A stretch of 64,000 bases of DNA, taken from the NCBI GenBank assembly GCA_023229945.1, contig JALNYH010000004.1, positions 62,001 to 126,000 of the forward strand. The letters run 5' to 3'. A program made the translations under genes and the position numbers. The stretch is from Arcobacteraceae bacterium. GTDB taxonomy: Bacteria > Campylobacterota > Campylobacteria > Campylobacterales > Arcobacteraceae. Of this stretch, positions 17,992-26,664 are shown in pieces (positions within the stretch are counted from its first letter, which is position 1; every line of letters begins with the position of its first letter). The notes below the pieces were generated by a model that worked only from the letters and a program-made list of their open reading frames with translations, had not been told where the DNA came from and did no database searches.

Positions 17992-17997
17992 TATAAT
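17992..17997 (+). promoter_or_regulatory. -10 box of the DksA-like operon
   Basis: TATAAT in the context AACTTTTGAATATAATG, 28 nt before the GTG start. A longer reading of the next gene would run through this promoter, which argues for the downstream start. Confidence 0.55.
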
Positions 17998-18025
17998 GTT
18001 CCAATTTTTTAATAAGGGAAATGTT

Positions 18026-18397
18026 GTGCCAAATAAAAAACAAATAGAAGAAATGAAAGCTGTTTTATTAGAAAGAAAAGATATAATACAGACAAACATT
18101 GATAATGGAAAGCAAAATATTGATTCACTGAAGAGTCAAGAGGTTAATGATGAGTTTGATTACGCTGAAGTAAGTAGTGATAGCTATACTGAAGGATTGA
18201 TAATCAATCAACAAGTTGCTGAACTTGAAGAGATCAATTCTGCTTTAGCTCGAATCCAACATGGAACTTATGGTATTTGTGAAATGTGTGATGATGTGAT
18301 ATCATTAGGAAGATTAAAAGCTAAACCATTTGCAAAATATTGTATAGTATGTCGTGAGCTTGTAGAAAAAAATCTAAGCGCGCAAACAAAAAAATAA
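18026..18397 (+). CDS. dksA: DksA/TraR-family zinc-finger regulator
   Basis: Binds the RNA polymerase secondary channel and modulates stress and rRNA transcription. About 123 residues: an N-terminal coiled region with an acidic tip (EFDYAEVSSD) and a C4 zinc finger, CEMC (about 84-87) and CIVC (about 105-108). I choose GTG 18026, which follows AAGGGAA; the upstream TTG (17987) would place the promoter inside the coding region. It is shorter than E. coli DksA (151), as in other Campylobacterota. It leads an operon with the next two genes. Confidence 0.85.
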   Translation: MPNKKQIEEMKAVLLERKDIIQTNIDNGKQNIDSLKSQEVNDEFDYAEVSSDSYTEGLIINQQVAELEEINSALARIQHGTYGICEMCDDVISLGRLKAKPFAKYCIVCRELVEKNLSAQTKK

Positions 18398-18412
18398 ACA
18401 AGGGGTTGTATT

Positions 18413-19429
18413 ATGGGGTTAAAAAAATATTTCTTTTTCTCATTACTGTTGATTATAGTTATAGCTGGTTATGTCTTTAGTGTAAATGCTAATGACTATA
18501 GAATTGCTTTTTTTGACTATGGAATTGTTTTGCCAATAGCTGTTTGGGTAGTAATACCAGTAGTTATATTATTTTTATTGTCTTTTTTACATATGATATT
18601 CTATGGTATGAAAAGCTATTTTGAAAAAAATGCTTTTAAAAAAGATTTTGATAATATCATACAATTATTAAAAGCTAAAATTGAAAAACAAGAATATAAC
18701 CATGCATTTAAGACAACTGAAGCAAAAGAAATATCAGCTACTATTTCTCAGCTAGATGTTGCACCTCAAAATTCTGAGTTTTCAACAACAAACAAAGAAA
18801 TTCAAGATGTAGTATCAAAAATCAACAAAATCACTAGTGGTGAATATGTCCCTAGTAAAGAATTGAAACTCCCTAATACAAATCCAATAATGGAAATGAA
18901 TCTTTTAAATAAATTAAAAGTTGATAGTGATTTTGCTCTAGATGTTATCAAAAAAAGCACTAATTATACTCAAAAAACAGTTGATGCATCAATACAAAGT
19001 TTAATTAAAAATAAATCTATTACAACAATAAGAAAGAATTTTGATTCAATAAAATTTAATAAAGATTTAGCATTTGACCTTTTTGAAAAAGATAGTGAGA
19101 AAAAAGAAAGTTTTTCTTTATCTCGTGAAGAAATCATTAAAATCGTATCACCTTTAGAATTTGCTAAAAATGACTATCTAAGACTAGCAAAAATATATAA
19201 AAAATCTTTTTCTCCTGAAGAGATAATAAAACTTTTTGAAGATTTAAGTACAAAAAATGAAGATGCAAATTATGCTTATTTATACATATTATTTGAATAC
19301 GAAATGCTTGATAGTATAAGAGAAATTTTACACAATAGTGCAAATAATGACTATCTACCATTTAAAGCATTATTAGATCTTAAAGGTGCTGGTAAACACT
19401 ATAGATTAGATAGCCTTTGTTTAAATTAA
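18413..19429 (+). CDS. Unrecognised membrane protein with helical cytoplasmic domain
   Basis: A 338-residue protein with no family I recognise. Two membrane spans (about 5-25 and 38-62) are followed by a long, lysine-rich, mainly helical soluble part (about 70-338) without cysteines in a metal pattern or a nucleotide loop. The start ATG 18413 follows AAGGGG. It sits between the DksA-like gene (16 nt upstream) and dus (20 nt downstream), so it is transcribed with translation-related genes. Confidence 0.6.
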   Translation: MGLKKYFFFSLLLIIVIAGYVFSVNANDYRIAFFDYGIVLPIAVWVVIPVVILFLLSFLHMIFYGMKSYFEKNAFKKDFDNIIQLLKAKIEKQEYNHAFKTTEAKEISATISQLDVAPQNSEFSTTNKEIQDVVSKINKITSGEYVPSKELKLPNTNPIMEMNLLNKLKVDSDFALDVIKKSTNYTQKTVDASIQSLIKNKSITTIRKNFDSIKFNKDLAFDLFEKDSEKKESFSLSREEIIKIVSPLEFAKNDYLRLAKIYKKSFSPEEIIKLFEDLSTKNEDANYAYLYILFEYEMLDSIREILHNSANNDYLPFKALLDLKGAGKHYRLDSLCLN

Positions 19430-19448
19430 TTAAAGGTGGATTAAATAA

Positions 19449-20423
19449 GTGGAGAAAACAAAAGAATTAAATATAATAGATTTTTCAAATCCGTTAATGG
19501 TTCTTGCTCCACTTGCTGGATATACTGACTTACCTTTTAGATCTGTTGTCAAGAAATTTGGTGCAGATGTTACTATAAGTGAGATGATTAGCTCAAATGC
19601 ACTTGTTTATAACTCCAAAAAAACATTTAAAATGCTTACAAAATCTCCAAATGAAACACCATATATTGTACAGATTTCAGGTAATGACCCAGCTATTATC
19701 AAAGCTGCGGTTGAGATTTTAAACGATATTGATGGAATTGATGGAATTGATTTAAACTGTGGATGCCCCGCACCGAAAGTTTTTAATCATGGAAGTGGCT
19801 CAAATTTACTTGGGGATTTAAAACGCCTTGAAGAAATACTTAGCACCATCAAACTTCATTCTAAAAAGCGTTATACTACTGCAAAGATAAGAATTGGAGT
19901 TGATGAAAAAATTCCTGTAGAAATTGCAAAAGTAGTCGAAGGTGCTGGGGCAGATATGATGTGGGTACATGGGCGTACTAGAAAAGGTGCATATAAAGCA
20001 CCAGTTGATTATGATGCAATAAAAGCCATAAAAGAGAGTGTAAAAATTCCAGTTATTGCAAATGGTGATATTACGGATTACACCAAAGCCAAATGGGTAT
20101 TAGAACATACTGGTGCAGATGGTGTAATGATAGGTCGTGGGGCTATTGGTAAACCTTGGATTTTTCATCAAATAAAACATAATGAACAAAATATTGATTT
20201 AGAGTTAAAAAAAGAAGTAATTTTAGAACATTTTGATAAAATGGTAGAGTTTTATGAAGAATATGGTGTTGTAATGTTTAGAAAACATTTACATGACTAT
20301 TCAAAAGGTTATAATGGAGCTAGTGAATTTAGAAGTTTAGTAAATACTATTACTGATTCAAAGCAATTAAGAGATGTAATAGAAAAATTTTTTAAAAGCC
20401 AAATTACGCAATCTAAACTGTAA
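19449..20423 (+). CDS. dus: tRNA-dihydrouridine synthase
   Basis: An FMN enzyme that reduces uridines in tRNA D-loops. Visible motifs: LAPLAGYTDLPFR (about 19-31), EMISSNAL, the catalytic-cysteine loop DLNCGCPAPKVFNHGSGSNLLGD (Cys near 101), HGRTRKGAY and VIANGDI, then GVMIGRGAIGKPW. It looks most like DusB. Length 324 is normal. The start is GTG 19449 after AAAGGTGG. Confidence 0.93.
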   Translation: MEKTKELNIIDFSNPLMVLAPLAGYTDLPFRSVVKKFGADVTISEMISSNALVYNSKKTFKMLTKSPNETPYIVQISGNDPAIIKAAVEILNDIDGIDGIDLNCGCPAPKVFNHGSGSNLLGDLKRLEEILSTIKLHSKKRYTTAKIRIGVDEKIPVEIAKVVEGAGADMMWVHGRTRKGAYKAPVDYDAIKAIKESVKIPVIANGDITDYTKAKWVLEHTGADGVMIGRGAIGKPWIFHQIKHNEQNIDLELKKEVILEHFDKMVEFYEEYGVVMFRKHLHDYSKGYNGASEFRSLVNTITDSKQLRDVIEKFFKSQITQSKL

Positions 20424-20454
20424 AGTAGTTGTGTTAATTTATTGAATTCTATTG

Positions 20455-20460
20455 TATAAT
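20455..20460 (+). promoter_or_regulatory. -10 box of prmA-ftsH
   Basis: TATAAT preceded by TG (ATTGTATAAT), 18 nt before the TTG start of prmA, in the only gap between dus and prmA. Confidence 0.55.
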
Positions 20461-20478
20461 TTAAAATAAGGTACAAAA

Positions 20479-21312
20479 TTGAAACAAACATATTATGAAT
20501 TAAAAATAACTCCAAGTAGTTATTACGAACTTTTTTTGGATTTGATACTAAGTATTAGTGATGATGCTATCGAGGAAATAGATAATAGTATCATAATTAG
20601 AAGTACAGAAGAGCTTCAAGAGATTATGGATGGGATTGAAGCATTTAGCAAAGAATTAAGTATGGCTTTTGACCAAGATATCAATTGTGAGCTAACATTA
20701 CAAATAAAAGAAAATGAAGACTGGATTACAAAATATAAGAATAGTATCACTCCTGTGAGTGCTGGATTGTTTTATATTTATCCAAGTTGGGAAGAACCAA
20801 GTAATGATAAAATAAATATCAAAATAGACCCTGCTTTGGCTTTTGGTAGTGGACATCATGAAACAACAAGTAGTTGTTTGGAAGCTATTTCAAAATATGT
20901 AAAAGAGGGAAATACATTACTAGATGTTGGTACTGGAAGTGGTATATTGGCAATCGCAGCAAAAAAACTTGGAGCTGTTTGTCATATTTGTGACACGGAT
21001 GAGCTATCAATAGAAAATAGTGTCAAAAATTTTGAGCTAAATAGCGTAAATGCTGATAAAGCTTGGGTTGGAAGTATATCAAAAACAAAAGAAAAATATG
21101 ATATAGTTGTAGCTAATATTGTAGCTGATGTATTGATAATGATTGCTAATGATTTAAAAAATAGCTTAAATGAGAACTCAACACTTATACTATCAGGTAT
21201 TTTAGATAAATATGCTGATAAAGTTACAAAAAAATTTAGTGATTTAGAAATAATTGAGCAAATAACTAAAAATGAATGGACAACAATAGTATTTAAGAAA
21301 GGAAAGAATTAA
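20479..21312 (+). CDS. prmA: Ribosomal protein L11 methyltransferase
   Basis: Trimethylates ribosomal protein L11. The C-terminal AdoMet domain shows the hallmark DPALAFGSGHHETTSSCL (about 115-132), LLDVGTGSGILAIAAKKLG (about 147-165) and VANIVADVL (about 213-221). The N-terminal substrate-recognition domain is shorter than in E. coli (277 against about 293). The start is TTG 20479 after AAGGT. ftsH follows after 3 nt, so the two form one unit. Confidence 0.93.
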   Translation: MKQTYYELKITPSSYYELFLDLILSISDDAIEEIDNSIIIRSTEELQEIMDGIEAFSKELSMAFDQDINCELTLQIKENEDWITKYKNSITPVSAGLFYIYPSWEEPSNDKINIKIDPALAFGSGHHETTSSCLEAISKYVKEGNTLLDVGTGSGILAIAAKKLGAVCHICDTDELSIENSVKNFELNSVNADKAWVGSISKTKEKYDIVVANIVADVLIMIANDLKNSLNENSTLILSGILDKYADKVTKKFSDLEIIEQITKNEWTTIVFKKGKN

Positions 21313-21315
21313 CAT

Positions 21316-23265
21316 ATGCGAAATTTTAATCAAAATAACAACAACCAAGATCCAAAGAAAAATGGGGGTGGCAATAATTTTTTCAATAACAACCCCTTGA
21401 TGGTTTTTGTTTTATTTTCAGTTTTAACAATCTTTTTGTTCAAAACTTTTTTTGGAGAAGAGACACAAACGAATAACAATATGAACCAATATGCTCAAAC
21501 TAAGCAAAAAAGCACTTCATATTCTGAAGTTAAAAATTTAATCAAATCTGGACAAGTTGAGTATGTAAGTATTGGAAATACAATGATTAGAGCTGTTACA
21601 AAGCCAAGTGGTGGAGTACAAACTACATATAGTGCAAAAAGAATTGTTCCTGATGAGACATTGATACCAATATTAGAAGAAAGAGAAGTTAATTATACAG
21701 GTGTGAGTGAAGAAAACTTACTTGCTGATATGCTTTTTGGTTGGGTATTGCCTATATTTATTTTCTTTGCTATTTGGATGTTTTTGGCATCTCGTATGCA
21801 AAAAAATATGGGTGGAGGAGGAATCCTTGGAATGGGGAACTCAAAAAAACTTATAGATACAGAAAAGCCAAAAGTAAAATTTGAAGATATGGCTGGAAAT
21901 AAAGAAGCAAAAGAAGAAGTTCAAGAAATAGTTGAGTTTTTAAGATCACCTGATAGATATATCAAACTAGGTGCTCAAATACCAAAAGGAATCCTACTAG
22001 TAGGCCCTCCAGGAACAGGTAAAACACTTCTTGCAAAAGCAGTTGCTGGTGAGGCTGATGTACATTTCTTATCAGTATCAGGTTCGAGCTTTATAGAGAT
22101 GTTTGTGGGTGTTGGGGCTAGTCGTGTGAGAGACCTTTTTGAACAAGCAAAAAAAGTAGCACCTGCTATTATATTTATAGATGAGATTGATGCTATTGGT
22201 AAAAGTAGAGCAAGTGCTGGTATGATGGGTGGAAACGATGAAAGAGAACAAACTCTAAATCAACTTCTAGCTGAAATGGATGGTTTTGCTACTGAAGTTG
22301 CACCTGTAATCGTCCTAGCTGCTACAAATAGACCAGAAGTTCTTGACCCAGCACTTCTTAGACCAGGAAGATTTGATAGACAAGTTTTGGTTGATAAACC
22401 AGACTTTGAAGGTAGAAAAGAGATACTTCAAGTGCACATCAAAGATGTGGTACTTGCAAAAGATGTAGATTTGGTAGATGTTGCTAGAATGACAGCAGGA
22501 CTAGCAGGGGCAGATTTGAAAAATATAGTAAATGAAGCAGCCCTTTTAGCTGGAAGAAATAATAAAGATGTTGTAGAACAAACTGACTTCAAAGAAGCAG
22601 TTGAGAGACAAATCGCTGGTTTAGAGAAAAAAAGTAGAAGAATTTCTCCTAAAGAGAGAAAAATTGTAGCTTATCATGAAAGTGGTCATGCACTTATAGC
22701 TGAAGTTACAAAAGGGGCAAAAAAAGTAAACAAAGTTTCTATTGTCCCAAGAGGTCTTGCGGCTTTGGGATATACTTTGAATACTCCAGAAGAAAATAAA
22801 TATCTTATGCAACGACATGAGCTTATAGCTGAAGTAGATGTATTACTAGGTGGGAGAGCTGCAGAAGAAGTATTTATCGGTGAGATTAGTACAGGTGCAG
22901 GAAATGACCTTGAACGAGCTACTGATATACTTAAATCTATGGCAAGTGTATATGGTATGAGTGAATTTGCTGGACTTATGGTACTAGAAAAAAGACAAAA
23001 TGGCTTCTTAGGTGGAGGTATGAGCTCAAAAGATTATAGTGATGGAATGTCACAAAAACTTGATGCATTTATCAAAGATACATTGACTCAAAGATATGAA
23101 GAAGTAAAAATAATTTTAAATAAAAATAAAGAAGCAATAGAGCAAATGACCAAAGAATTACTTGATATTGAAGTAATCACTGGTGTTAGAGTAAGAGAGA
23201 TTATCAAAGACAATGGTGGAGTTGTATTTGAAGATGAAGATCTTCATACGGAAGCGTTGAAGTAG
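21316..23265 (+). CDS. ftsH: ATP-dependent zinc metalloprotease FtsH
   Basis: A membrane-bound AAA+ protease for quality control of membrane proteins. An Asn-rich N-terminus, membrane spans at about 28-45 and 138-160, AAA domain with GPPGTGKT (about 230-237), [11 protein letters not shown], the second region of homology, and the zinc motif HESGH (about 454-458). Length 649 is normal. The stop codon TAG is also the first three bases of the first unit of a heptamer array. Confidence 0.97.
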   Translation: MRNFNQNNNNQDPKKNGGGNNFFNNNPLMVFVLFSVLTIFLFKTFFGEETQTNNNMNQYAQTKQKSTSYSEVKNLIKSGQVEYVSIGNTMIRAVTKPSGGVQTTYSAKRIVPDETLIPILEEREVNYTGVSEENLLADMLFGWVLPIFIFFAIWMFLASRMQKNMGGGGILGMGNSKKLIDTEKPKVKFEDMAGNKEAKEEVQEIVEFLRSPDRYIKLGAQIPKGILLVGPPGTGKTLLAKAVAGEADVHFLSVSGSSFIEMFVGVGASRVRDLFEQAKKVAPAIIFIDEIDAIGKSRASAGMMGGNDEREQTLNQLLAEMDGFATEVAPVIVLAATNRPEVLDPALLRPGRFDRQVLVDKPDFEGRKEILQVHIKDVVLAKDVDLVDVARMTAGLAGADLKNIVNEAALLAGRNNKDVVEQTDFKEAVERQIAGLEKKSRRISPKERKIVAYHESGHALIAEVTKGAKKVNKVSIVPRGLAALGYTLNTPEENKYLMQRHELIAEVDVLLGGRAAEEVFIGEISTGAGNDLERATDILKSMASVYGMSEFAGLMVLEKRQNGFLGGGMSSKDYSDGMSQKLDAFIKDTLTQRYEEVKIILNKNKEAIEQMTKELLDIEVITGVRVREIIKDNGGVVFEDEDLHTEALK

Positions 23266-23368
23266 GTTGTAGTTTGTAGTTTGTAGGTGTTAGGTTGTAG
23301 TTTGTAGAGAAGAATACTACCATCTAACACCTACCATCTAACACCTACCATCTAATAACTAACAACTA
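23263..23368. repeat. Inverted heptamer element between ftsH and the PSD-like gene
   Basis: Left arm, beginning with the ftsH stop codon: TAGGTTG, TAGTTTG, TAGTTTG, TAGGTGT, TAGGTTG, TAGTTTG, TAGAGAA (23263-23311). Right arm: CCATCTA, ACACCTA, CCATCTA, ACACCTA, CCATCTA, ATAACTA, ACAACTA (23320-23368). The right-arm units are reverse complements of the left type (ACACCTA is exactly the complement of TAGGTGT), so the gap can fold into a long imperfect stem. Confidence 0.85.
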
Positions 23369-23386
23369 AAATAAAAGGGAGTAAAA

Positions 23387-23983
23387 ATGTCAAATAAATT
23401 TATAATTGCACAAGAAGGGTTTAAACCATTAGCTATAGTTGCTGGTATATGGTTTGTATTAAAATTTATATTATCATGTGATATTATAGGTAATTTGATA
23501 TTTTTACTTTTTATATTTATGGCATATATATTTAGAAATCCAGAAAGAGAAATATATACATCAGCTAATGAGATTGCTTCGCCAATAGATGGTAAAGTAG
23601 TAGCAATTGACTCTAAAGATGGTAAAAGTTTTATATATGTAGATGTGTCATTATTAGATGCTCATTTATTGAGATCACCTGATGATACAAAAATAGAGAT
23701 TGAGTCAACTAGACATGGTATTCATCTGAATCCTAATACAAAAACTGGAAAACTTTTAAATGAACAAATAGTTCTTGATTGCCAATCTCTCAAACTCCAC
23801 CTCCTTAGTGGAGTATGTAGATTTGATATAATAATTAATAATACGGGAGTAGTCCCTAAAGGTAAGAGATTTGGGTTCTTTTTGCAAGGTGTTGCAAAAA
23901 TTGAAATTGATAATAATATAAAAATACCAGTTAAGATAGGTGATAAACTATTGGCTGGGGAGAGTATTATAGCAATAAAATAA
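23387..23983 (+). CDS. Phosphatidylserine decarboxylase-like membrane protein without the pyruvoyl serine
   Basis: This resembles short phosphatidylserine decarboxylases: two close membrane spans (about 15-48), YIFRNPERE (about 46-54), SPIDGKVVAID, LLDAHLLRSPDD, and a C-terminal RFGFFLQGVAKIEI block followed by GDKLLAGESIIAI. Active enzymes cut themselves at a Gly-Ser (RFGS-type) to make the pyruvoyl group; here the matching place reads QGVA, with no serine. I infer it is not a decarboxylase, or has changed role. An equivalent gene follows ftsH in other Campylobacterota. Length 198; ATG 23387 follows AAAGGGAG. Confidence 0.7.
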   Translation: MSNKFIIAQEGFKPLAIVAGIWFVLKFILSCDIIGNLIFLLFIFMAYIFRNPEREIYTSANEIASPIDGKVVAIDSKDGKSFIYVDVSLLDAHLLRSPDDTKIEIESTRHGIHLNPNTKTGKLLNEQIVLDCQSLKLHLLSGVCRFDIIINNTGVVPKGKRFGFFLQGVAKIEIDNNIKIPVKIGDKLLAGESIIAIK

Positions 23984-24065
23984 TAGTTTATAGGTGTTAG
24001 ATGGTAGTTTGTAGTTAGGGATTTTGTATTTTACCTACTATCTACCATCTACAAACTACTATCTA
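23984..24065. repeat. Inverted heptamer element between the PSD-like gene and leuA
   Basis: Five units directly after the stop codon (TAGTTTA, TAGGTGT, TAGATGG, TAGTTTG, TAGTTAG; 23984-24018), a 12-base spacer, then five inverted units (TTACCTA, CTATCTA, CCATCTA, CAAACTA, CTATCTA; 24031-24065). TAGATGG/CCATCTA and TAGTTTG/CAAACTA are exact complements. Confidence 0.87.
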
Positions 24066-24079
24066 ATATCGGAGATAAA

Positions 24080-25645
24080 ATGAATAATATAGATAATAAT
24101 AGAATAATAATATTTGATACAACATTGAGAGATGGAGAGCAGTCTCCTGGTGCTTCTATGAATACTGAAGAGAAAATAAAAATTGCTATTCAGTTGCAAA
24201 AATTGGGAGTTGATGTGATAGAAGCTGGTTTTGCAGCTGCTAGTCCTGGGGATTTTGATGCGATAAGTCAAATTGCAAATGTTGTTGATAAAAGCATAGT
24301 ATGTTCTTTGGCAAGGGCTACAGAAAATGATATCAAACAAGCTGGACTTGCAATTGCTAATGCAAAAAATAGAAGAATTCATACTTTTATAGCAACAAGC
24401 CAAATTCATATGGAACATAAATTGAAAATGGCTCCTGACAAAGTAGTCCAAAAAGCTATTGAAGCAGTAAGTTATGCAAAAACATTTGTGGATGATGTAG
24501 AATTTAGCTTAGAAGATGCTGGAAGAAGTGAAATGTCTTTTATGAAAGAGGTTATTGATGCAGTCATAGGTGCGGGTGCAAAAACTATCAACTTGCCAGA
24601 TACTGTGGGATATAGATTTCCTGATGAAATCAAAGCAATGGTTGCTGAGTTGCACAAGTTTATAAATGGAAGAGCTGTAATATCATTACACAACCACAAT
24701 GACTTAGGATTAGGTGTGGCTAATACATTAGCAGGAATTACAGCAGGGGCTAGACAAGTAGAATGTACAATAAATGGTTTGGGTGAGCGAGCTGGTAATG
24801 CGGCTATGGAAGAGATAGTGATGGCTATTAAAACTAGAAAAGATTTATTTGATGGGTTATATACAAGTATTAATACAAAAGAGATATATACTACAAGTAA
24901 ATTGGTAGCTACAATTACGGGTATTGAGCCTCAACCAAACAAAGCGATAGTTGGTAAAAATGCTTTTGCACATGAAAGTGGAATACATCAAGACGGAATG
25001 TTGAAATGTCAAGAAACTTATGAGATTATGAAGCCAAGTGATATTGGACTTGATAAAAATAACTCTATAGTATTAGGCAAACATTCAGGTCGTGCGGCAT
25101 TTAAAGATAAAATAAAACAATTAGGGTTTGATGATATTAGCGAAGATGATGTACAAATCGCGTTTGATAAATTTAAAGTTTTAGCTGATAAGAAAAAAGA
25201 GATTACTGATGATGATATATCTATATTGATTACAGATGAATCTTTGAATAAAAACAAAGTTTATGAGTTGATTTCTTTACAAATTGCTGATTGTAGTAAT
25301 GGAATGGCAAGTGCTGCGGTGTGTATAAAATTCAATGATGAATTGATACAAGATGCAGCTGTAGGGGATGGTACTATAGATGCAATATTCAAAACAATAG
25401 ACAGAATCACTGGATATAAGGGTGAGCTAAATGACTATAGTGTAAAAGCTGTTAGTGAAGGTAAAGATGCTTTGGCAAAGGTTATTTGTAAAGTAACATT
25501 TAACTCAGACAATCCTCCAATGATAGGACATGGATTGAGCCTTGATACTATGCTTGCAAGCGGAAGAGCTTATATAGGGGCATTGAATAGCTACTTATCT
25601 ATGAAAGATAATCTAAGAAGCAAATCAAATCCACACCAAGTTTAA
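24080..25645 (+). CDS. leuA: 2-isopropylmalate synthase, type 1
   Basis: The first committed step of leucine synthesis: acetyl-CoA plus 2-oxoisovalerate to 2-isopropylmalate. The catalytic barrel opens [15 protein letters not shown] (about 12-26), and the metal motif SLHNHNDLG is near 205. Subdomains follow, and the C-terminal LeuA dimer domain for leucine feedback (about 385-515) is present. Length 521 equals the E. coli type. ATG 24080 follows GGAGAT. A second, shorter synthase of another type lies at 62078-63394. Confidence 0.95.
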   Translation: MNNIDNNRIIIFDTTLRDGEQSPGASMNTEEKIKIAIQLQKLGVDVIEAGFAAASPGDFDAISQIANVVDKSIVCSLARATENDIKQAGLAIANAKNRRIHTFIATSQIHMEHKLKMAPDKVVQKAIEAVSYAKTFVDDVEFSLEDAGRSEMSFMKEVIDAVIGAGAKTINLPDTVGYRFPDEIKAMVAELHKFINGRAVISLHNHNDLGLGVANTLAGITAGARQVECTINGLGERAGNAAMEEIVMAIKTRKDLFDGLYTSINTKEIYTTSKLVATITGIEPQPNKAIVGKNAFAHESGIHQDGMLKCQETYEIMKPSDIGLDKNNSIVLGKHSGRAAFKDKIKQLGFDDISEDDVQIAFDKFKVLADKKKEITDDDISILITDESLNKNKVYELISLQIADCSNGMASAAVCIKFNDELIQDAAVGDGTIDAIFKTIDRITGYKGELNDYSVKAVSEGKDALAKVICKVTFNSDNPPMIGHGLSLDTMLASGRAYIGALNSYLSMKDNLRSKSNPHQV

Positions 25646-25668
25646 AACCGACTATAGTCGGTTTTAAA
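25641..25668. terminator. Terminator of leuA
   Basis: A perfect 28-base palindrome with arms TTTAAAACCGAC and GTCGGTTTTAAA and loop TATA, containing the leuA stop. The T run in the distal arm makes it a plausible intrinsic terminator. Confidence 0.8.
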
Positions 25669-25824
25669 CAACTAATAACTAACAACTAAAAACTAACAAT
25701 TAATAACTAATAACTTATGTATTGCTTCGCAATGGATATACAATTATTAGATTTTTTTCAATTCACGACTTACATTTTACAACTCACTAATCACTAATCA
25801 CGATTTACGACTCACGCTTTATGC
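25668..25824. repeat. Two heptamer arrays around a GCGAAGC hairpin, before rpmH
   Basis: First array, seven units (ACAACTA, ATAACTA, ACAACTA, AAAACTA, ACAATTA, ATAACTA, ATAACTT; 25668-25716). Then the hairpin ATT-GCTTCGC-AAT (25721-25733), whose other strand reads GCGAAGC. Second array, nine units (TTCACGA, CTTACAT, TTTACAA, CTCACTA, ATCACTA, ATCACGA, TTTACGA, CTCACGC, TTTATGC; 25762-25824). Here the two arrays use different words and are not inverted copies. Confidence 0.85.
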
Positions 25825-25844
25825 AATTTTAAGCTTATTTTAAA

Positions 25845-25850
25845 TATAAT
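25845..25850 (+). promoter_or_regulatory. -10 box of the rpmH operon
   Basis: TATAAT (TATTTTAAATATAATC), 35 nt before rpmH and just outside the repeat element. Confidence 0.6.
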
Positions 25851-25884
25851 CCCACACTAAATTTTAAATAAAAAAGGGTTTCTT

Positions 25885-26019
25885 ATGAAAAGAACATTCC
25901 AACCACACAATACTCCTAAAAAGAGAACACATGGTTTCAGAGCTAGAATGGCTACAAAAAATGGTAGAGCTGTACTTGCTAGAAGAAGAGCTAAAGGTAG
26001 AAGAAAATTAACTGTTTAA
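25885..26019 (+). CDS. rpmH: Ribosomal protein L34
   Basis: A 44-residue, Arg/Lys-rich protein beginning [18 protein letters not shown] and ending RRKLTV, the unmistakable L34 pattern. ATG 25885 follows AAAAAGGG. It leads the conserved block rpmH-rnpA-yidD-yidC-jag-mnmE. The next gene, rnpA, appears to start inside its last codons. Confidence 0.97.
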   Translation: MKRTFQPHNTPKKRTHGFRARMATKNGRAVLARRRAKGRRKLTV

Positions 26020-26354
26020 GTAGTGAATATAGATTAAAAACTACAAAAGAGTTTAATAAAGTCTATAAAACTAATACAAAATGGCACACTACTTCTTTTG
26101 TAGTTTTTTTTCAAAATGATACAATTTTAAAAAATGGTTTCGTTGCATCCAAAAAAGTTGGGAATGCAGTTCAACGAAATAGTGCCAAAAGAAGATTAAA
26201 AGCGGTATTTTTAGAATATTGCAATAACATAAAAAGCGGTCAATATGTTTTTGTCGCAAAAGAAACTATAGAGCAAAAAGGCTATGAAGATTTAAAAAAA
26301 GATTTTCTTTTTGCTCTTAAAAGAATGAAACTACTTAATGAAAAAAGTATTTAG
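26007..26354 (+). CDS. rnpA: Ribonuclease P protein component, non-standard start
   Basis: The protein subunit of RNase P, which matures tRNA 5' ends. The frame encodes [36 protein letters not shown] (the RNR-type RNA-binding signature) and ends [11 protein letters not shown]. That frame has a TAG at 25998 and no ATG, GTG or TTG before the conserved start region. The best candidate is ATT at 26007, about 10 nt after AAAGG, giving 115 residues; this is inference. The start would overlap rpmH by 13 nt. The end overlaps yidD by 17 nt. Confidence 0.85.
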   Translation: MNCLSSEYRLKTTKEFNKVYKTNTKWHTTSFVVFFQNDTILKNGFVASKKVGNAVQRNSAKRRLKAVFLEYCNNIKSGQYVFVAKETIEQKGYEDLKKDFLFALKRMKLLNEKSI

Positions 26355-26664
26355 CCTCCTCATAAATTTTTATCAAAAATATCTTTCTATTTTATCACAC
26401 GGAAGTTGTAGATATTATCCTACTTGTTCAGAATATTCTAAATGGCAATTCGAAAACAATTCTTTTTTTAAGGCAATTTATCTTACAATTACAAGGATTT
26501 TGAGATGCAACCAACTTTTTCGTGGTGGTCTTGATTATCCGAAGGTTAGAATTAACCACAAAAACAAAAAAATAATGCATAAAAGAGTAATTATCAAATA
26601 TTGGTTTGTTCCAATAGGAGATGGATATTTTTATGTAATCAAAAATTGGGAAAGAAATAAATGA
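26338..26664 (+). CDS. yidD: Membrane protein insertion efficiency factor
   Basis: A small protein (108 residues) that assists YidC. It has the family pattern FYQKYLSILSHGSCRYYPTCSEYS (about 12-35) and RILRCNQLFRGGLDYP (about 53-68), followed by a basic tail longer than in E. coli. ATG 26338 lies inside the end of rnpA, and its TGA overlaps the yidC ATG (ATGA). Confidence 0.95.
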   Translation: MKKVFSLLINFYQKYLSILSHGSCRYYPTCSEYSKWQFENNSFFKAIYLTITRILRCNQLFRGGLDYPKVRINHKNKKIMHKRVIIKYWFVPIGDGYFYVIKNWERNK

